A stretch of 64,000 bases of DNA from Azorinus chamasolen (lineage: Eukaryota; Mollusca; Bivalvia; Cardiida; Solecurtidae), in contig OY755237.1 of NCBI GenBank assembly GCA_963576725.1, forward strand, positions 61,619,873 to 61,683,872, given 5' to 3'. This document shows, in pieces, positions 1-13,700 of the stretch (the stretch's first letter is position 1; each line of letters begins with the position of its first letter). A program made the position numbers and the translations under genes. Below the pieces are notes generated by a model. It worked only from the letters and a program-made list of their open reading frames with translations. It searched no databases and was not told the DNA's origin.

Positions 1-3000
1 AGTATTGATATTGTTTGAAATGCTGAATTCATGTATATAGCTGTTAGTTTTTTTCATTCATTAAAATGTAAGTGATGCATTTAGCCGTATGTTTGTCCCA
101 GCACAGGCATGTGCTACTGGTTTGTATGTAAGAAGCACATACTTGTACCAAGAATCACATTGGCTTTGTTCTATTCTGTGAAGTTGATCTGTTCTTTGAC
201 TGTCCTCCATGGTGTGTCGCTATAAGTTAAAAATAGCATTGGCATGTGGTAGCTTGAGTATTGTCTACTTCGAAGGTCCTTCAGGATGTATATAGTTCCA
301 TGTGTCTCCTAGCACAGGCATGTGCTAGTTGAAATTTTAATTTGACTTGCACATATCAGTGAAAGGTAACACCGTATGCTTAATAGTCTTACAACAACTA
401 TCCACTGAAACCGAATTCGATGTAAGTGGCCTTATTACCACCTAGCACTGACATGTGCTACTACTGCATATTTAAGAAGCACACATGAGTACCAAGAGAT
501 ACAAAGATTTTACTGTTATCGGTTCCACTGTTCCTGTTCATTTGAGTAGCCTAAGTGATGCATATTGCTGTTTTTCTCCTAGCTCAGCATATGTCAAGCC
601 CAAGAGGACATATGGTGTTTATTCATTCTTTTCAAGCATATTTAGTCTTTGAAGGCTAGGAGGGTGTAAATGGTCGTTAGATTCCTATATACATGTAAAA
701 CAATAGCTTTTCGTTGAGTCTTATATCAATGTTCCATTGAAAAAGTCTGAAGCTTATGGCCAGATGTTTTTCCTAGCACAGGCATGTGCTACTTTGTATT
801 TGAGAAGCACATGTCAGTACCAAGAGGCACAGGGGCACTGTTCTATTCTGCTTCAATATTGATACTGTTTTAAATGCTGAATTCATGTATATAGCTGTTA
901 GTTTTCCTCATCCATTAAAATGTAAGTGATGCATTTAGCCGTATGTTTGTCCCAGCACAGGCATGTGCTACTGGTTTGTATTTAAGAAGCACACACTAGT
1001 ACCAATAATCACAGTGGCTTTATTCTATTCTGTGAAGTTGTTCTGTTCTTTAACTGTCCTTCATGGTGTGTCGCTATAAGTTAATAATAGAATTAGTATG
1101 TGGTAGCTCGAGTATTTTCTTCTTCAAAAGTCCATCGGCATGTATATAGCTCCAAGTGTCTCCTAGCACAGGCATGTGCTAGTTCATATTTTAATTTGAC
1201 TTGCACATATCAGTGAAAGGTAACACCATAGGCTTAATAGTCTTACAACAACTATCCAATGAAACCAAATTCGATGTAAGTGGCCTTATTACCTCCTAGC
1301 ACTGACATGTGCTACTACTGTATATTTAAGAAGCACACATCAGTACCAAGAGATACAGAGGTTTTACTGTTATCGATTCCACTGTTACTGTTCATTAGAG
1401 TAGCCTAAGTGATGCATATTGCTGTTTGTTTCTCCTAGCACAGCATATGTGAAGCCCAAGAGGATGTTTAATGTTTATTCATTTTGTTCAATCATATTCA
1501 GTCTTTGAAGGCTAAGAGGGTGTAAATGGTCATTAGATTCCTATATACATGTAAAACAATAGCTTTTCGTTGGGTCTTATATCAGTGTTCCAGTGAAAAA
1601 GTCTGAAGTTTATGGCCAGATGTTTTTCCTAGCACAGGCATGTGCTACTTTGTATTTGAGAAGCACATGTCAGCACCAAGAGGCACAGGGGCACTGTTCT
1701 CTTCTGCTTCAGTATTGATATTGTTTGAAATGATGAATTCATGTATATAGCTGTTAATTTCCTACATTCATTAAAATGTAAGCGATGCATTTAGCTGCAT
1801 GTTTGTCCCAGCACAGGCATGTGCTACTGGTTTGTATTTAAGAAGCACACACTTGTACCACGAATCACAGTGGTTTGTTCTATTCTGTGAAGTTGATCTG
1901 TTCTTTGATGGTGTGTCGCTATAAGTTAATAATAGCATTGGCATGTGGTAGCTCGAGTATTGTCTTCGAAAGTCCATCAGTATGTATATAGCTTCAAGTG
2001 TCTCCTAGCACAGACATGTGCTAGTTCAAATTTTAATTTGACTTGCACATATCAGTGAAAGGTAACACCGTAGGCTTAATAGTCTTACAACAACTATCCA
2101 CTGAAACCAAATTCGATGTAAGTGGCCTTATTACCTCCTAGCACTGACATGTGCTACTACTGTATATTTAAGAAGCACACATGAGTACCAAGAGATACAG
2201 AGGTTTTACTGTTATCGGTTCCACTGTGTCTGTTTATTTGAGTAGTTTAAGTGATGCATATTGCTGTTTGTTTCTCCTAGCACAGCCTATGTCAAGCCCA
2301 AGAGGACCTATGATGTTTATTCATTCTTTTCAATCATATTTAGTCTTTGAAGGCTAAGATGTTGTAAATGGTCGTTCGATTCCTATATACATGTAAAACA
2401 ATAGCTTTTCGTTTAGTCTGATATCAATGTTCCATTGCAAAAATCTGAAGTTTATGGCCAGATGTTTATCCTAGCACAGGCATGTGCTACTTTGTATTTG
2501 AGAAGCAAATGTCAGTACCAAGAGGCACAGCGGCACTGTTCTAATCTGCTTCAGTATTGATATTGTTTGAAATGCTGAATTCATGTATATAGCTGTTAGT
2601 TTTCTTCATCCATTAAAATCTAAGTGATGCATTTAGCCGTATGTTTGTCCCAGCACAGGCATGTGCTACTGGTTTGTATTTAAGAAGCACACACTAGTTC
2701 CAAGAATCACAGTGGCTTTGTTCTATTCTGTGAAGTGTCCTCCATGGTATGTCGCTATAAGTTAATGATAGCGTTGGCATGTGGTAGCTCGAGTATTGTC
2801 TTCTTCGAAGGTCCTTCAGGATGTATATAGCTCCAAGTTTCTCCTAGCACAGGCATGTGCTAGTTCAAATTTTAATTTGACTTGCACATATCAGTGAAAG
2901 GTAACACCGTAGGCTTGATAGTCTTACAACAACTATCCAATGAAACCAAATTCGATGTAAGTGGCCTTATTACCTCCTAGCACTGACATGTGCTACTACT

Positions 3001-3308
3001 GCATATTTAAGATACATACATCAGTACCAAGAGATACAGAGACGTTACTGTTTTCGGTTCCACTGTTCCTGTTCATTTGAGTATCCTAAGTGATGCATAT
3101 TGCTGTTTGTTTCTCCCAGCTCAGCATATGTCAAGCCAAAGAGGACATATGGTGTTTATTCATTCTTTTCAAGCATATTCTGTCTTTGAAGGCTAGGAGG
3201 GTGTAAATGGTCGTTAGATTCCTATTTCCATGTAAAACAATAGCTTTTCGTTGAGTGTTACATCAATGTTCCATTGAAAAATTCTGAAGCTTATGACAAG
3301 ATGTTTTT

Positions 3309-6300
3309 CCTAGCACAGGCATGTGCTACTTTGTATTTGAGAAGCACATGTCAGTACCAAGAGGCACAGGGGCACTGTTCTATTCTGCTTCAGTATTGAT
3401 ATTGTTTGAAATGCTGAATTCATGTATATAGCTGTTAGTTTTTTTCATCCATTAAAATGTAAGTGATGCATTTAGCCGTATGTTTGTCCCAGCACAGGCA
3501 TGTGCTACTGGTTTGTATTTAAGAAGCACACACTTGTACCACGAATCACAGTGGCTTTGTTCTATTCTGTGAAGTTGATCTGTTCTTTGACTGTCCTTCA
3601 TGGTGTGTCGCTATAAGTTAATAATAGCATTGAGATGTGGTAGCTCGAGTATTGTCTTCGAAAGACCATCAGTATGTATATAGCTTCAAGTGTCTCCTAG
3701 CACAGACATGTGCTAGTTCAAATTTTAATTTGACTTGCACATATCAGTGAAAGGTAACACCGTAGGCTTAATAGTCTTACAACAACAATCCACTGAAACC
3801 AAATTCGATGTAAGTGGCCTTATTACCTCCTAGCACTGGCATGTGCTACTACTGTATATTTAAGAAGCACACATCAGTACCAAGAGATACAGAGGTTTTA
3901 CTGTTATCGGTTCCACTGTTCCTGTTCATTTGAGTAGCCTAAGTGATGCATATTGCTGTTTGTTTCTCCCAGCTCAGCATATGTCAAGCCCAAGAGGACA
4001 TATGGTGTTTATTCATTCTTTTCAAGCATATTCAGTCTTTGAAGGCTAGGAGGGTGTAAATGGTCGTTAGATTCCTATTTCCATGTAAAACAATAGCTTT
4101 TCGTTGAGTCTTATATCAGTGTTCCAGTGAAAAAGTCTGAAGCTTATGGCCAGCTGTTTTTCCTAGCACAGGCATGTGCTACTTTGTATTTGAGAAGCAC
4201 ATGTCAGTACCAAGAGGCACAGGGGCACTGTTCTCTTCTGCTTCAGTATTGATATTGTTTGAAATGCTGAATGCATGTATATAGCTGTTAGATTTCTTCA
4301 TCCATTAAAATCTAAGTGATGCAATTAGCCGTATGTTTGTCCCAGCACAGGCATGTGCTACTGGTTTGTATTTAAGAAGAACACACTAGTACCAAGAATC
4401 ACAGTGGCTTTGTTCTATTCTGTGAAGTTGATCTGTTCCTTGACTGTCCTCCATGGTATGTCGCTATAAGCTAAAAATAGAATTAGCATGTGGTAGCTCG
4501 AGTATTGTCTACTTCGAAGGTCCTTCAGGATGTATATAGATCCAAGTGTCTCCTAGCACAGGCATGTGCTAGTTGAAATTTTAATTTGACTTGCACATAT
4601 CAGTGAAAGGTAACACCGTAGGCTTAATAGTCTTACAACAACTATCCACTGAAACCGAATTCGATGTAAGTGGCCTTATTACCTCCTAGCACTGACATGT
4701 GCTACTACTGCATATTTAAGAAGCACACATCAGTACCAAGAGATACAAAGATTTTACTGTTTTCGGTTCCACTGTTCCTGTTCATTTGAGTAGCCTAAGT
4801 GATGCATATTGCTGTTTTTCTCCTAGCTCAGCATATGTCAAGCCCAAGAGGACATATGGTGTTTGTTCATTCTTTTCAAGCATATTTAGTCTTTGAAGGC
4901 TAAGAGGGTGTAAATGGTCGTTAGATTCCTATATACATGTAAAACAATAGCTTTTCGTTGAGGCTTATATCAATGTTCCATTGAAAAAGTCTGAAGCTTA
5001 TGGCCAGATGTTTTTCCTAGCACAGGCATGTGCTACTTTGTATTTGAGAAGCACATGTCAGTACCAAGAGGCACAGGGGCACTGTTCTCTTCTGCTTCAG
5101 TATTGATATTGTTTGAAATGCTGAATTCATGTATATGGTTGTTAGTTTTCTTCATCCATTTAAATGTAAGTGATGCATTTAGCCGTATGTTTGTCCCAGC
5201 ACAGATATGTGCTACTGGTTTGTATTTAAGAAGCACACACTAGTACCAAGAATCACAGTGGCTTTGTTCTATTCTGTGAAGTTGATCTGTTCCTTGACTG
5301 TCCTCCATGGTATGTCGCTATAAGCTAAAAATAGCATTGGCATGTGGTAGCTCGAGTATTGTCTACTTCGAAGGTCCTTCAGGATGTATATAGATCCAAG
5401 TGTCTCCTAGCACAGGCATGTGCTAGTTGAAATTTTAATTTGACTTGCACATATCAGTGAAAGGTAACACCGTAGGCTTAATAGTCTTACAACAACTATC
5501 CACTGAAACCGAATTCGATGTAAGTGGCCTTATTACCTCCTAGCACTGACATGTGCTACTACTGCATATTTAAGAAGCACACATCAGTACCAAGAGATAC
5601 AAAGATTTTACTGTTATCGGTTCCACTGTTCCTGTTCATTTGAGTATCCTAAGTGATGCATATTGCTGTTTTTCTCCTAGCTCAGCATATGTCAAGCCCA
5701 AGAGGACATATGGTGTTTGTTCATTCTTTTCAAGCATATTTAGTCTTTGAAGGCTAAGAGGGTGTAAATGGTCGTTAGATTCCTATATACATGTAAAACA
5801 ATAGCTTTTCGTTGAGTCTTATATCAATGTTCCATTGAAAAAGTCTGAAGCTTATGGCCAGATGTTTTTCCTAGCACAGGCATGTGCTACTTTGTATTTG
5901 AGAAGCACATGTCAGTACCAAGAGGCACAGGGGCACTGTTCTCTTCTGCTTCAGTATTGATATTGTTTGAAATGCTGAATTCATGTATATGGTTGTTAGT
6001 TTTCTTCATCCATTTAAATGTAAGTGATGCATTTAGCCGTATGTTTGTCCCAGCACAGATATGTGCTACTGGTTTGTATTTAAGAAGCACACACTAGTAC
6101 CAATAATCACGGTGGCTTTGTTCTATTCTGTGAAGTTGTTCTGTTCTTTGACTTTCCTTCATTGTGTGTCGCTATAAGTTAATAATAGAATTAGTATGTG
6201 GTAGTTCGAGTATTTTCTTCCTCAAAAGTCCATCGGCATGTATATAGCTCCAAGTTTCTCCTAGCACAGGCATGTGCTAGTTCAAATTTTAATTTGACTT

Positions 6301-9300
6301 GCACATATCAGTGAAAGGTAACACCATAGGCTTAATAGTCTTACAACAACTATCCAATGAAACCAAATTCGATGTAAGTGGCCTTATTACCTCCTAGCAC
6401 TGACATGTGCTACTACTGAATATTTAAGAAGCACACATCAGTACCAAGAGATACAGAGGTTTTACTGTTATCGGTTCCACTTTTCCTGTTAATTAGAGTA
6501 GCCTAAGTGATGCATATTGCTGTTTGTTTCTCCCAGCACAGCATATGTGAAGCCCAAGAGGATGTTTAATGTTTATTCATTTTGTTCAATCATATTCAGT
6601 CTTTGAAGGCTAAGAGGGTGTAAATGGTCGTTAGATTCCTTTATACATGTAAAACAATAGCTTTTCGTTGAGTCTTATATCAGTGTTCCAGTGAAAAAGT
6701 CTGAAGCTTATGGCCAGCTGTTTTTCCTAGCACAGGCATGTGCTACTTTGTATTTGAGAAGCACATGTCAGTACCAAGAGGCACAGGGGCACTGTTCTCT
6801 TCTGCTTCAGTATTGATATTGTTTGAAATGCTGAATTCATGTATATAGCTGTTAGTTTTCCTCATCCATTAAAATGTAAGTGATGCATTTAGCCGTATGT
6901 TTGTCCCAGCACAGGCATGTGCTACTGGTTTGTATTTAAGAAGCACACACTTGTACCACGAATCACAGTGGCTTTGTTCTATTCTGTGAAGTTGATCTGT
7001 TCTTTGACTGTCCTTCATGGTGTGTCGCTATAAGTTAATAATAGCATTGGCATGTGGTAGCTCGAGTATTGTCTTCGAAAGTCCATCAGGATGTATATAG
7101 CTTCAAGTGTCTCCTAGCACAGACATGTGCTAGTTCAAATTTTAATTTGACTTGCACATATCAGTGAAAGGTAACACCGTAGGCTTAATAGTCTTACAAC
7201 AACTATCCACTGAAACCAAATTCGATGTAAGTGGCCTTATTACCTCCTAGCACTGGCATGTGCTACTACTGTATATTTAAGAAGCACACATCAGTACCAA
7301 GAGATACAGAGGTTTTACTGTTATCGGTTCCACTGTTCCTGTTCATTTGAGTAGCCTAAGTGATGCATATTGCTGTTTGTTTCTCCCAGCTCAGCATATG
7401 TCAAGCCCAAGAGGACATATGGTGTTTATTCATTCTTTTCAAGCATATTCAGTCTTTGAAGGCTAGGAGGGTGTAAATGGTCGTTAGATTCCTATTTCCA
7501 TGTAAAACAATAGCTTTTCGTTGAGTCTTATATCAGTGTTCCAGTGAAAAAGTCTGAAGCTTATGGCCAGCTGTTTTTCCTAGCACAGGCATGTGCTACT
7601 TTGTATTTGAGAAGCACATGTCAGTACCAAGAGGCACAGGGGCACTGTTCTCTTCTGCTTCAGTATTGATATTGTTTGAAATGCTGAATGCATGTATATA
7701 GCTGTTAGATTTCTTCATCCATTAAAATCTAAGTGATGCAATTAGCCGTATGTTTGTCCCAGCACAGGCATGTGCTACTGGTTTGTATTTAAGAAGCACA
7801 CACTAGTACCAAGAATCACAGTGGCTTTGTTCTATTCTGTGAAGTTGATCTGTTCCTTGACTGTCCTCCATGGTATGTCGCTATAAGCTAAAAATAGAAT
7901 TAGCATGTGGTAGCTCGAGTATTGTCTACTTCGAAGGTCCTTCAGGATGTATATAGATCCAAGTGTCTCCTAGCACAGGCATGTGCTAGTTGAAATTTTA
8001 ATTTGACTTGCACATATCAGTGAAAGGTAACACCGTAGGCTTAATAGTCTTACAACAACTATCCACTGAAACCGAATTCGATGTAAGTGGCCTTATTACC
8101 TCCTAGCACTGACATGTGCTACTACTCTATATTTAAGAAGCACACATCAGTACCAAGAGATACAAAGATTTTACTGTTTTCGGTTCCACTGTTCCTGTTC
8201 ATTTGAGTATCCTAAGTGATGCATATTGCTGTTTTTCTCCTAGCTCAGCATATGTCAAGCCCAAGAGGACATATGGTGTTTGTTCATTCTTTTCAAGCAT
8301 ATTTAGTCTTTGAAGGCTAAGAGGGTGTAAATGGTCGTTAGATTCCTATATACATGTAAAACAATAGCTTTTCGTTGAGTCTTATATCAATGTTCCATTG
8401 AAAAAGTCTGAAGCTTATGGCCAGATGTTTTTCCTAGCACAGGCATGTGCTACTTTGTATTTGAGAAGCACATGTCAGTACCAAGAGGCACAGGGGCACT
8501 GTTCTCTTCTGCTTCAGTATTGATATTGTTTGAAATGCTGAATTCATGTATATGGTTGTTAGTTTTCTTCATCCATTTAAATGTAAGTGATGCATTTAGC
8601 CGTATGTTTGTCCCAGCACAGATATGTGCTACTGGTTTGTATTTAAGAAGCACACACTAGTACCAATAATCACGGTGGCTTTGTTCTATTCTGTGAAGTT
8701 GTTCTGTTCTTTGACTTTCCTTCATTGTGTGTCGCTATAAGTTAATAATAGAATTAGTATGTGGTAGTTCGAGTATTTTCTTCCTCAAAAGTCCATCGGC
8801 ATGTATATAGCTCCAAGTTTCTCCTAGCACAGGCATGTGCTAGTTCAAATTTTAATTTGACTTGCACATATCAGTGAAAGGTAACACCATAGGCTTAATA
8901 GTCTTACAACAACTATCCAATGAAACCAAATTCGATGTAAGTGGCCTTATTACCTCCTAGCACTGACATGTGCTACTACTGAATATTTAAGAAGCACACA
9001 TCAGTACCAAGAGATACAGAGGTTTTACTGTTATCGGTTCCACTTTTCCTGTTAATTAGAGTAGCCTAAGTGATGCATATTGCTGTTTGTTTCTCCCAGC
9101 ACAGCATATGTGAAGCCCAAGAGGATGTTTAATGTTTATTCATTTTGTTCAATCATATTCAGTCTTTGAAGGCTAAGAGGGTGTAAATGGTCGTTAGATT
9201 CCTTTATACATGTAAAACAATAGCTTTTCGTTGAGTCTTATATCAGTGTTCCAGTGAAAAAGTCTGAAGTTTATGGCCAGATGTTTTTCCTAGCACAGGC

Positions 9301-10142
9301 ATGTGCTACTTTGTATTTGAGAAGCACATGTCAGTACCAAGAGGCACAGGGGCACTGTTCTCTTCTGCTTCAGTATTGATATTGTTTGAAATGCTGAATT
9401 CATGTATATAGCTGTTAGTTTTCCTCATCCATTAAAATGTAAGTGATGCATTTAGCCGTATGTTTGTCCCAGCACAGGCATGTGCTACTGGTTTGTATTT
9501 AAGAAGCACACACTTGTACCACAAATCACAGTGGCTTTGTTCTATTCTGTGAAGTTGATCTGTTCTTTGACTGTCCTTCATGGTGTGTCGCTATAAGTTA
9601 ATAATAGCATTGGCATGTGGTAGCTCGAGTATTGTCTTCGAAAGTCCATCAGGATGTATATAGCTTCAAGTGTCTCCTAGCACAGACATGTGCTAGTTCA
9701 AATTTTAATTTGACTTGCACATATCAGTGAAAGGTAACACCGTAGGCTTAATAGTCTTACAACAACTATCCACTGAAACCAAATTCGATGTAAGTGGCCT
9801 TATTACCTCCTAGCACTGGCATGTGCTACTACTGTATATTTAAGAAGCACACATCAGTACCAAGAGATACAGAGGTTTTACTGTTATCGGTTCCACAGTG
9901 TCTGTTTATTTGAGTAGTTTAAGTGATGCATATTGCTGTTTGTTTCTCCTAGCATAGCCTATGTCAAGCCCAAGAGGACCTATGATGTTTGTTCATTCTT
10001 TTCAATCATATTTAGTCTTTGAAGGCTAAGAGGGTGTAAATGGTCGTTCGATTCCTATATACATGTAAAACAATAGCTTTTCGTTTAGTCTGATATCAAT
10101 GTTCCATTGCAAAAATCTGAAGTTTATGGCCAGATGTTTTTC
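3309..10142. repeat. Recently homogenised multi-unit blocks in satellite
   Basis: Within the array, whole runs of units are near-identical at offsets of about 3,417 bp and 2,563 bp (four and three units). For example, the private variant CTGAATGCATGTATATAG is at 4267 and 7684, and the variants around 6164-6240 recur at about 8727-8803. Units starting at 3309, 6726 and 9289 belong to one type, and 4162 and 7579 to another. This is the pattern expected from recent unequal exchange or local amplification of multi-unit blocks; a collapsed or duplicated assembly is the alternative. Confidence 0.8.
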
Positions 10143-10159
10143 CTAGCACAGGCATGTGC

Positions 10160-10706
10160 TCTTTGCATGTACGCCGACAAGAAAGGTTTAGTACTCTATG
10201 AAGGCGACCTCTTAAATCCAGAAATGGAAGGAGAACGTCGGATATCTGTACTATTTCATTTTTGTCGTACCCTTTATTACTTTTCTACAGTTACTCTGTT
10301 TGCAGCTCAATCATTGAGTACACTAGCGATAGGTGGATACAGTATGTTCAATTAAATGTTATTTTGTTATACATGCACTTTACCACTGTATTTGCTGTCG
10401 CGGTTGTTGTAGATTAGTCGGAGAGGGGATACGTTTATTTACACTGTTTGTCTTTTAGGATGGGGATGGAATAAGGGTGAGGTTGGGCGCCCAGAAACCG
10501 GTTTAAACCCCCGGTGACTTTTGTCACTGACCGTTCCAAGGCGGTACTTCCATCTTCCTCCTATTGTATGTTTGTTTTGTCTTTGTGCGTCTCTTGTTGT
10601 TTTTTCTACCCATGTACATTTGCTGTTTCCTTGTGTTGCTGTTCGGGCGAGTGTTTGTTCTGTATGTGGTATTTCCTGCATGACTCATTTTTGTACTTTT
10701 TGTATT
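10160..10706. mobile_element. 547-bp insertion interrupting satellite unit
   Basis: The unit that starts at 10142 breaks off after GGCATGTGCT (10159) and resumes at TGAGAAGCACATGTCAGTAC (10707). The sequence between them does not occur elsewhere in the array. It has a GC-richer centre with nested dyads around 10490-10535 (CCGGTTTAAACCCCCGG, then a GTGACTTTTGTCAC dyad). A CTTTG at the left junction and CTTTTTG at the right are compatible with a short target duplication. No terminal inverted repeats and no convincing ORF were seen, so the class of element is not assigned. Confidence 0.65.
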
Positions 10707-13700
10707 GAGAAGCACATGTCAGTACCAAGAGGCACAGGGGCACTGTTCTATTCTGCTTCAGTATTGATATTGTTTGAAATGCTGAATTCATGTATATAGC
10801 TGTTAATTTCCTACATCCATTAAAATGTAAGTGATGCATTTAGCCGTATGTTTGTCCCAGCACAGGCATGTGCTACTGGTTTGTATTTAAGAAGCACACA
10901 CTAGTACCAAGAATCACAGTGGCTTTGTTCTATTCTGTGAAGTGTCCTCCATGGTATGTCGCTATAAGTTAATGATAGCGTTGGCATGTGGTAGCTCGAG
11001 TATTGTCTTCTTCGAAGGTCCTTCAGGATGTATATAGCTCCAAGTGTCTCCTAGCACAGGCATGTGCTAGTTGAAATTTTAATTTGACTTGCACATATCA
11101 GTGAAAGGTAACACCGTATGCTTAATAGTCTTACAACAACTATCCACTGAAACCGAATTCGATGTAAGTGGCCTTATTACCTCCTAGCACTGACATGTGC
11201 TACTACTGCATAATTAAGAAGCACACATCAGTACCTAGAGATACAGAGACTTTACTGTTTTCAGTTCCACTGTTCCTGTTCATTTGAGTAGCCTAAGTGA
11301 TGCATATTGCTGTTTGCTTCTCCCAGCTCAGCATATGTCAAGCCCAAGAGGACATATGGTGTTTATTTATTCTTTTCAAGCATATTCAGTCTTTGAAGGC
11401 TAGGAGGGTGCAAATGGTCGTTAGATTCCTATTTCCATGTAAAACAATAGCTTTTCGTTGAGTCTTATATCAGTGTTCCAGTGAAAAAGTCTGAAGCTTA
11501 TGGCCAGATGTTTTTCCTAGCACAGGCATGTGCTACTTTGTATTTGAGAAGCACATGTCAGTACCAAGAGGCACAGGGGCACTGTTCTATTCTGCTTCAG
11601 TATTGATATTGTTTGAAATGCTGAATGCATGTATATAGCTGTTAGAATTTTTCATCCATTAAAATCTAAGTGATGCATTTAGCCATATGTTTGTCCTAGC
11701 ACAGGCATGTGCTACTGGTTTGTATTTAAGAAGCACACACTAGTACCAAGAATCACAGTGGCTTTGTTCTATTCTGTGAAGTTGTTCTGTTCTTTGACTG
11801 TCCTTCATGGTGTGTCGCTATAAGTTAATAATAGCATTGGCATGTGGTAGCTCAAGTATTGTCTTCTTAAAAAGTCCATCAGTATGTATATAGCTTCAAA
11901 TTTCTCCTAGCACAGGCATGTGCTAGTTCAAATTTTAATTTGACTTGCACATATCAGTGAAAGGTAACACCGTAGGCTTAATAGTCTTACAACAACTATC
12001 CACTGAAACCAAATTCGATGTAAGGGGCCTTATTACCTCCTAGCACTGGCATGTGCTACTACTGTATCTGTAAGAAGCACAGATCAGTACCAAGAGATAC
12101 AGAGGTTTTACTGTTATCGGTTCCACTGTTCCTGTTCATTTGAGTATCCTAAGTGATGCATATTGCTGTTTGTTTCTCCTAGCACCTAGCTCAGCATATG
12201 TCAAGCCCAAGAGGACGTTTGATGTTTATTCATTCTCTTCAAGCATATTCAGTCTTTGAGGGCTAAGAGGGTGTTAATGGTCATTAGATACCTATATACA
12301 TGTAAAACAACAACTTTACGTTGAGTGTTACATCAATGTTCCATTGCAAAAGTCTGAAGCTTATGGCCAGATGTTTTTCCTAGCACAGGCATGTGCTACT
12401 TTGTATTTGAGAAGCACATGTCAGTACCAAGAGGCACAGGGGCACTGTTCTCTTCTGCTTCAGTATTGATATTGTTTGAAATGCTGAATTCATGTATATA
12501 GCTGTTAGTTTTCCTTATCCATTAAAATGTAAGTGATGCATTTAGCCATATGTTTGTCCCAGCACAGGCATGTGCTACTGGTTTGTATTTAAGAAGCACA
12601 CACTTGTACCACGAATCACAGTGGCTTTGTTCTATTCTGTGAAGTTGATCTGTTCTTTGACTGTCCTTCATGGTGTGTCGCTATAAGTTAATAATAGCAT
12701 TGGCATGTGGTAGCTTGAGTATTGTCTTCTTCGAAAGTTCATCAGGATGTATATAGCTCCAAATGTCTCCTAGCACAGGCATGTGCTAGTTCAAATTTTA
12801 ATTTGACTTGCACATATCAGTGAAAGGTAACACCGTAGGCTTAATAGTCTTACAACAACTATCCACTGAAACCAAATTCGATGTAAGTGGCCTTATTACC
12901 TCCTAGCACTGACATGTGCTACTACTGCATATTTAAGAAGCACACATCAGTACCAAGAGATACAGAGATTTTACTGTTTTCGGTTCCACTGTTCCTGTTC
13001 ATTTGAGTATCCTAAGTGATGCATATTGCTGTTTGTTTCTCCCAGCTCAGCATATGTCAAGCCCAAGAGGACATATGGTGTTTATTCATTCTTTTCAAGC
13101 ATATTCAGTCTTTGAAGGCTAGGAGGGTGTAAATGGTCGTTAGATTCCTATTTCCATGTAAAACAATAGCTTTTCGTTGAGTCTTATATCAGTGTTCCAG
13201 TGAAAAAGTCTGAAGCTTATGGCCAGATGTTTTTCCTAGCACAGGCATGTGCTACTTTGTATTTGAGAAGCACATGTCAGTACCAAGAGGCACAGGGGCA
13301 CTGTTCTATTCTGCTTCAGTATTGATATTGTTTGAAATGCTGAATTCATGTATATAGCTGTTAGTTTTCTTCATCCATTAAAATGTAAGTGATGCATTTA
13401 GCCGTATGTTTGTCCCAGCACAGGCATGTGCTACTGGTTTGTATTTAAGAAGCACACACTTGTACCAAGAATCACAGTGGCTTTGTTCTATTCTGTGAAG
13501 TTGATCTGTTCTTTGACTGTCCTTCATTGTGTGTCGCTATAAGTTAATAATAGCATTGGCATGTGGTAGCTCGAGTATTGTCTTCTTCGAAAGTTCATCA
13601 GGATGTATATAGCTCCAAGTGTCTCCTAGCACAGGCATGTGCTAGTTCAAATTTTAATTTGACTTGCACATATCAGTGAAAGGTAACACTGTAGGCTTGA

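Noticed and set aside
5028..9000. Repeated 71-aa and 67-aa open frames on both strands (5,028; 5,882; 8,445) as a gene family
   Set aside because: They are the same satellite segment read in two opposite frames, recur with the 854-bp period, and are broken in the other units. They show no codon constraint.
10107..10839. Overlapping open frames of 63-92 aa in and around the 547-bp insertion
   Set aside because: Several overlap on both strands and run across the satellite/insert junctions, and no domain is recognisable.
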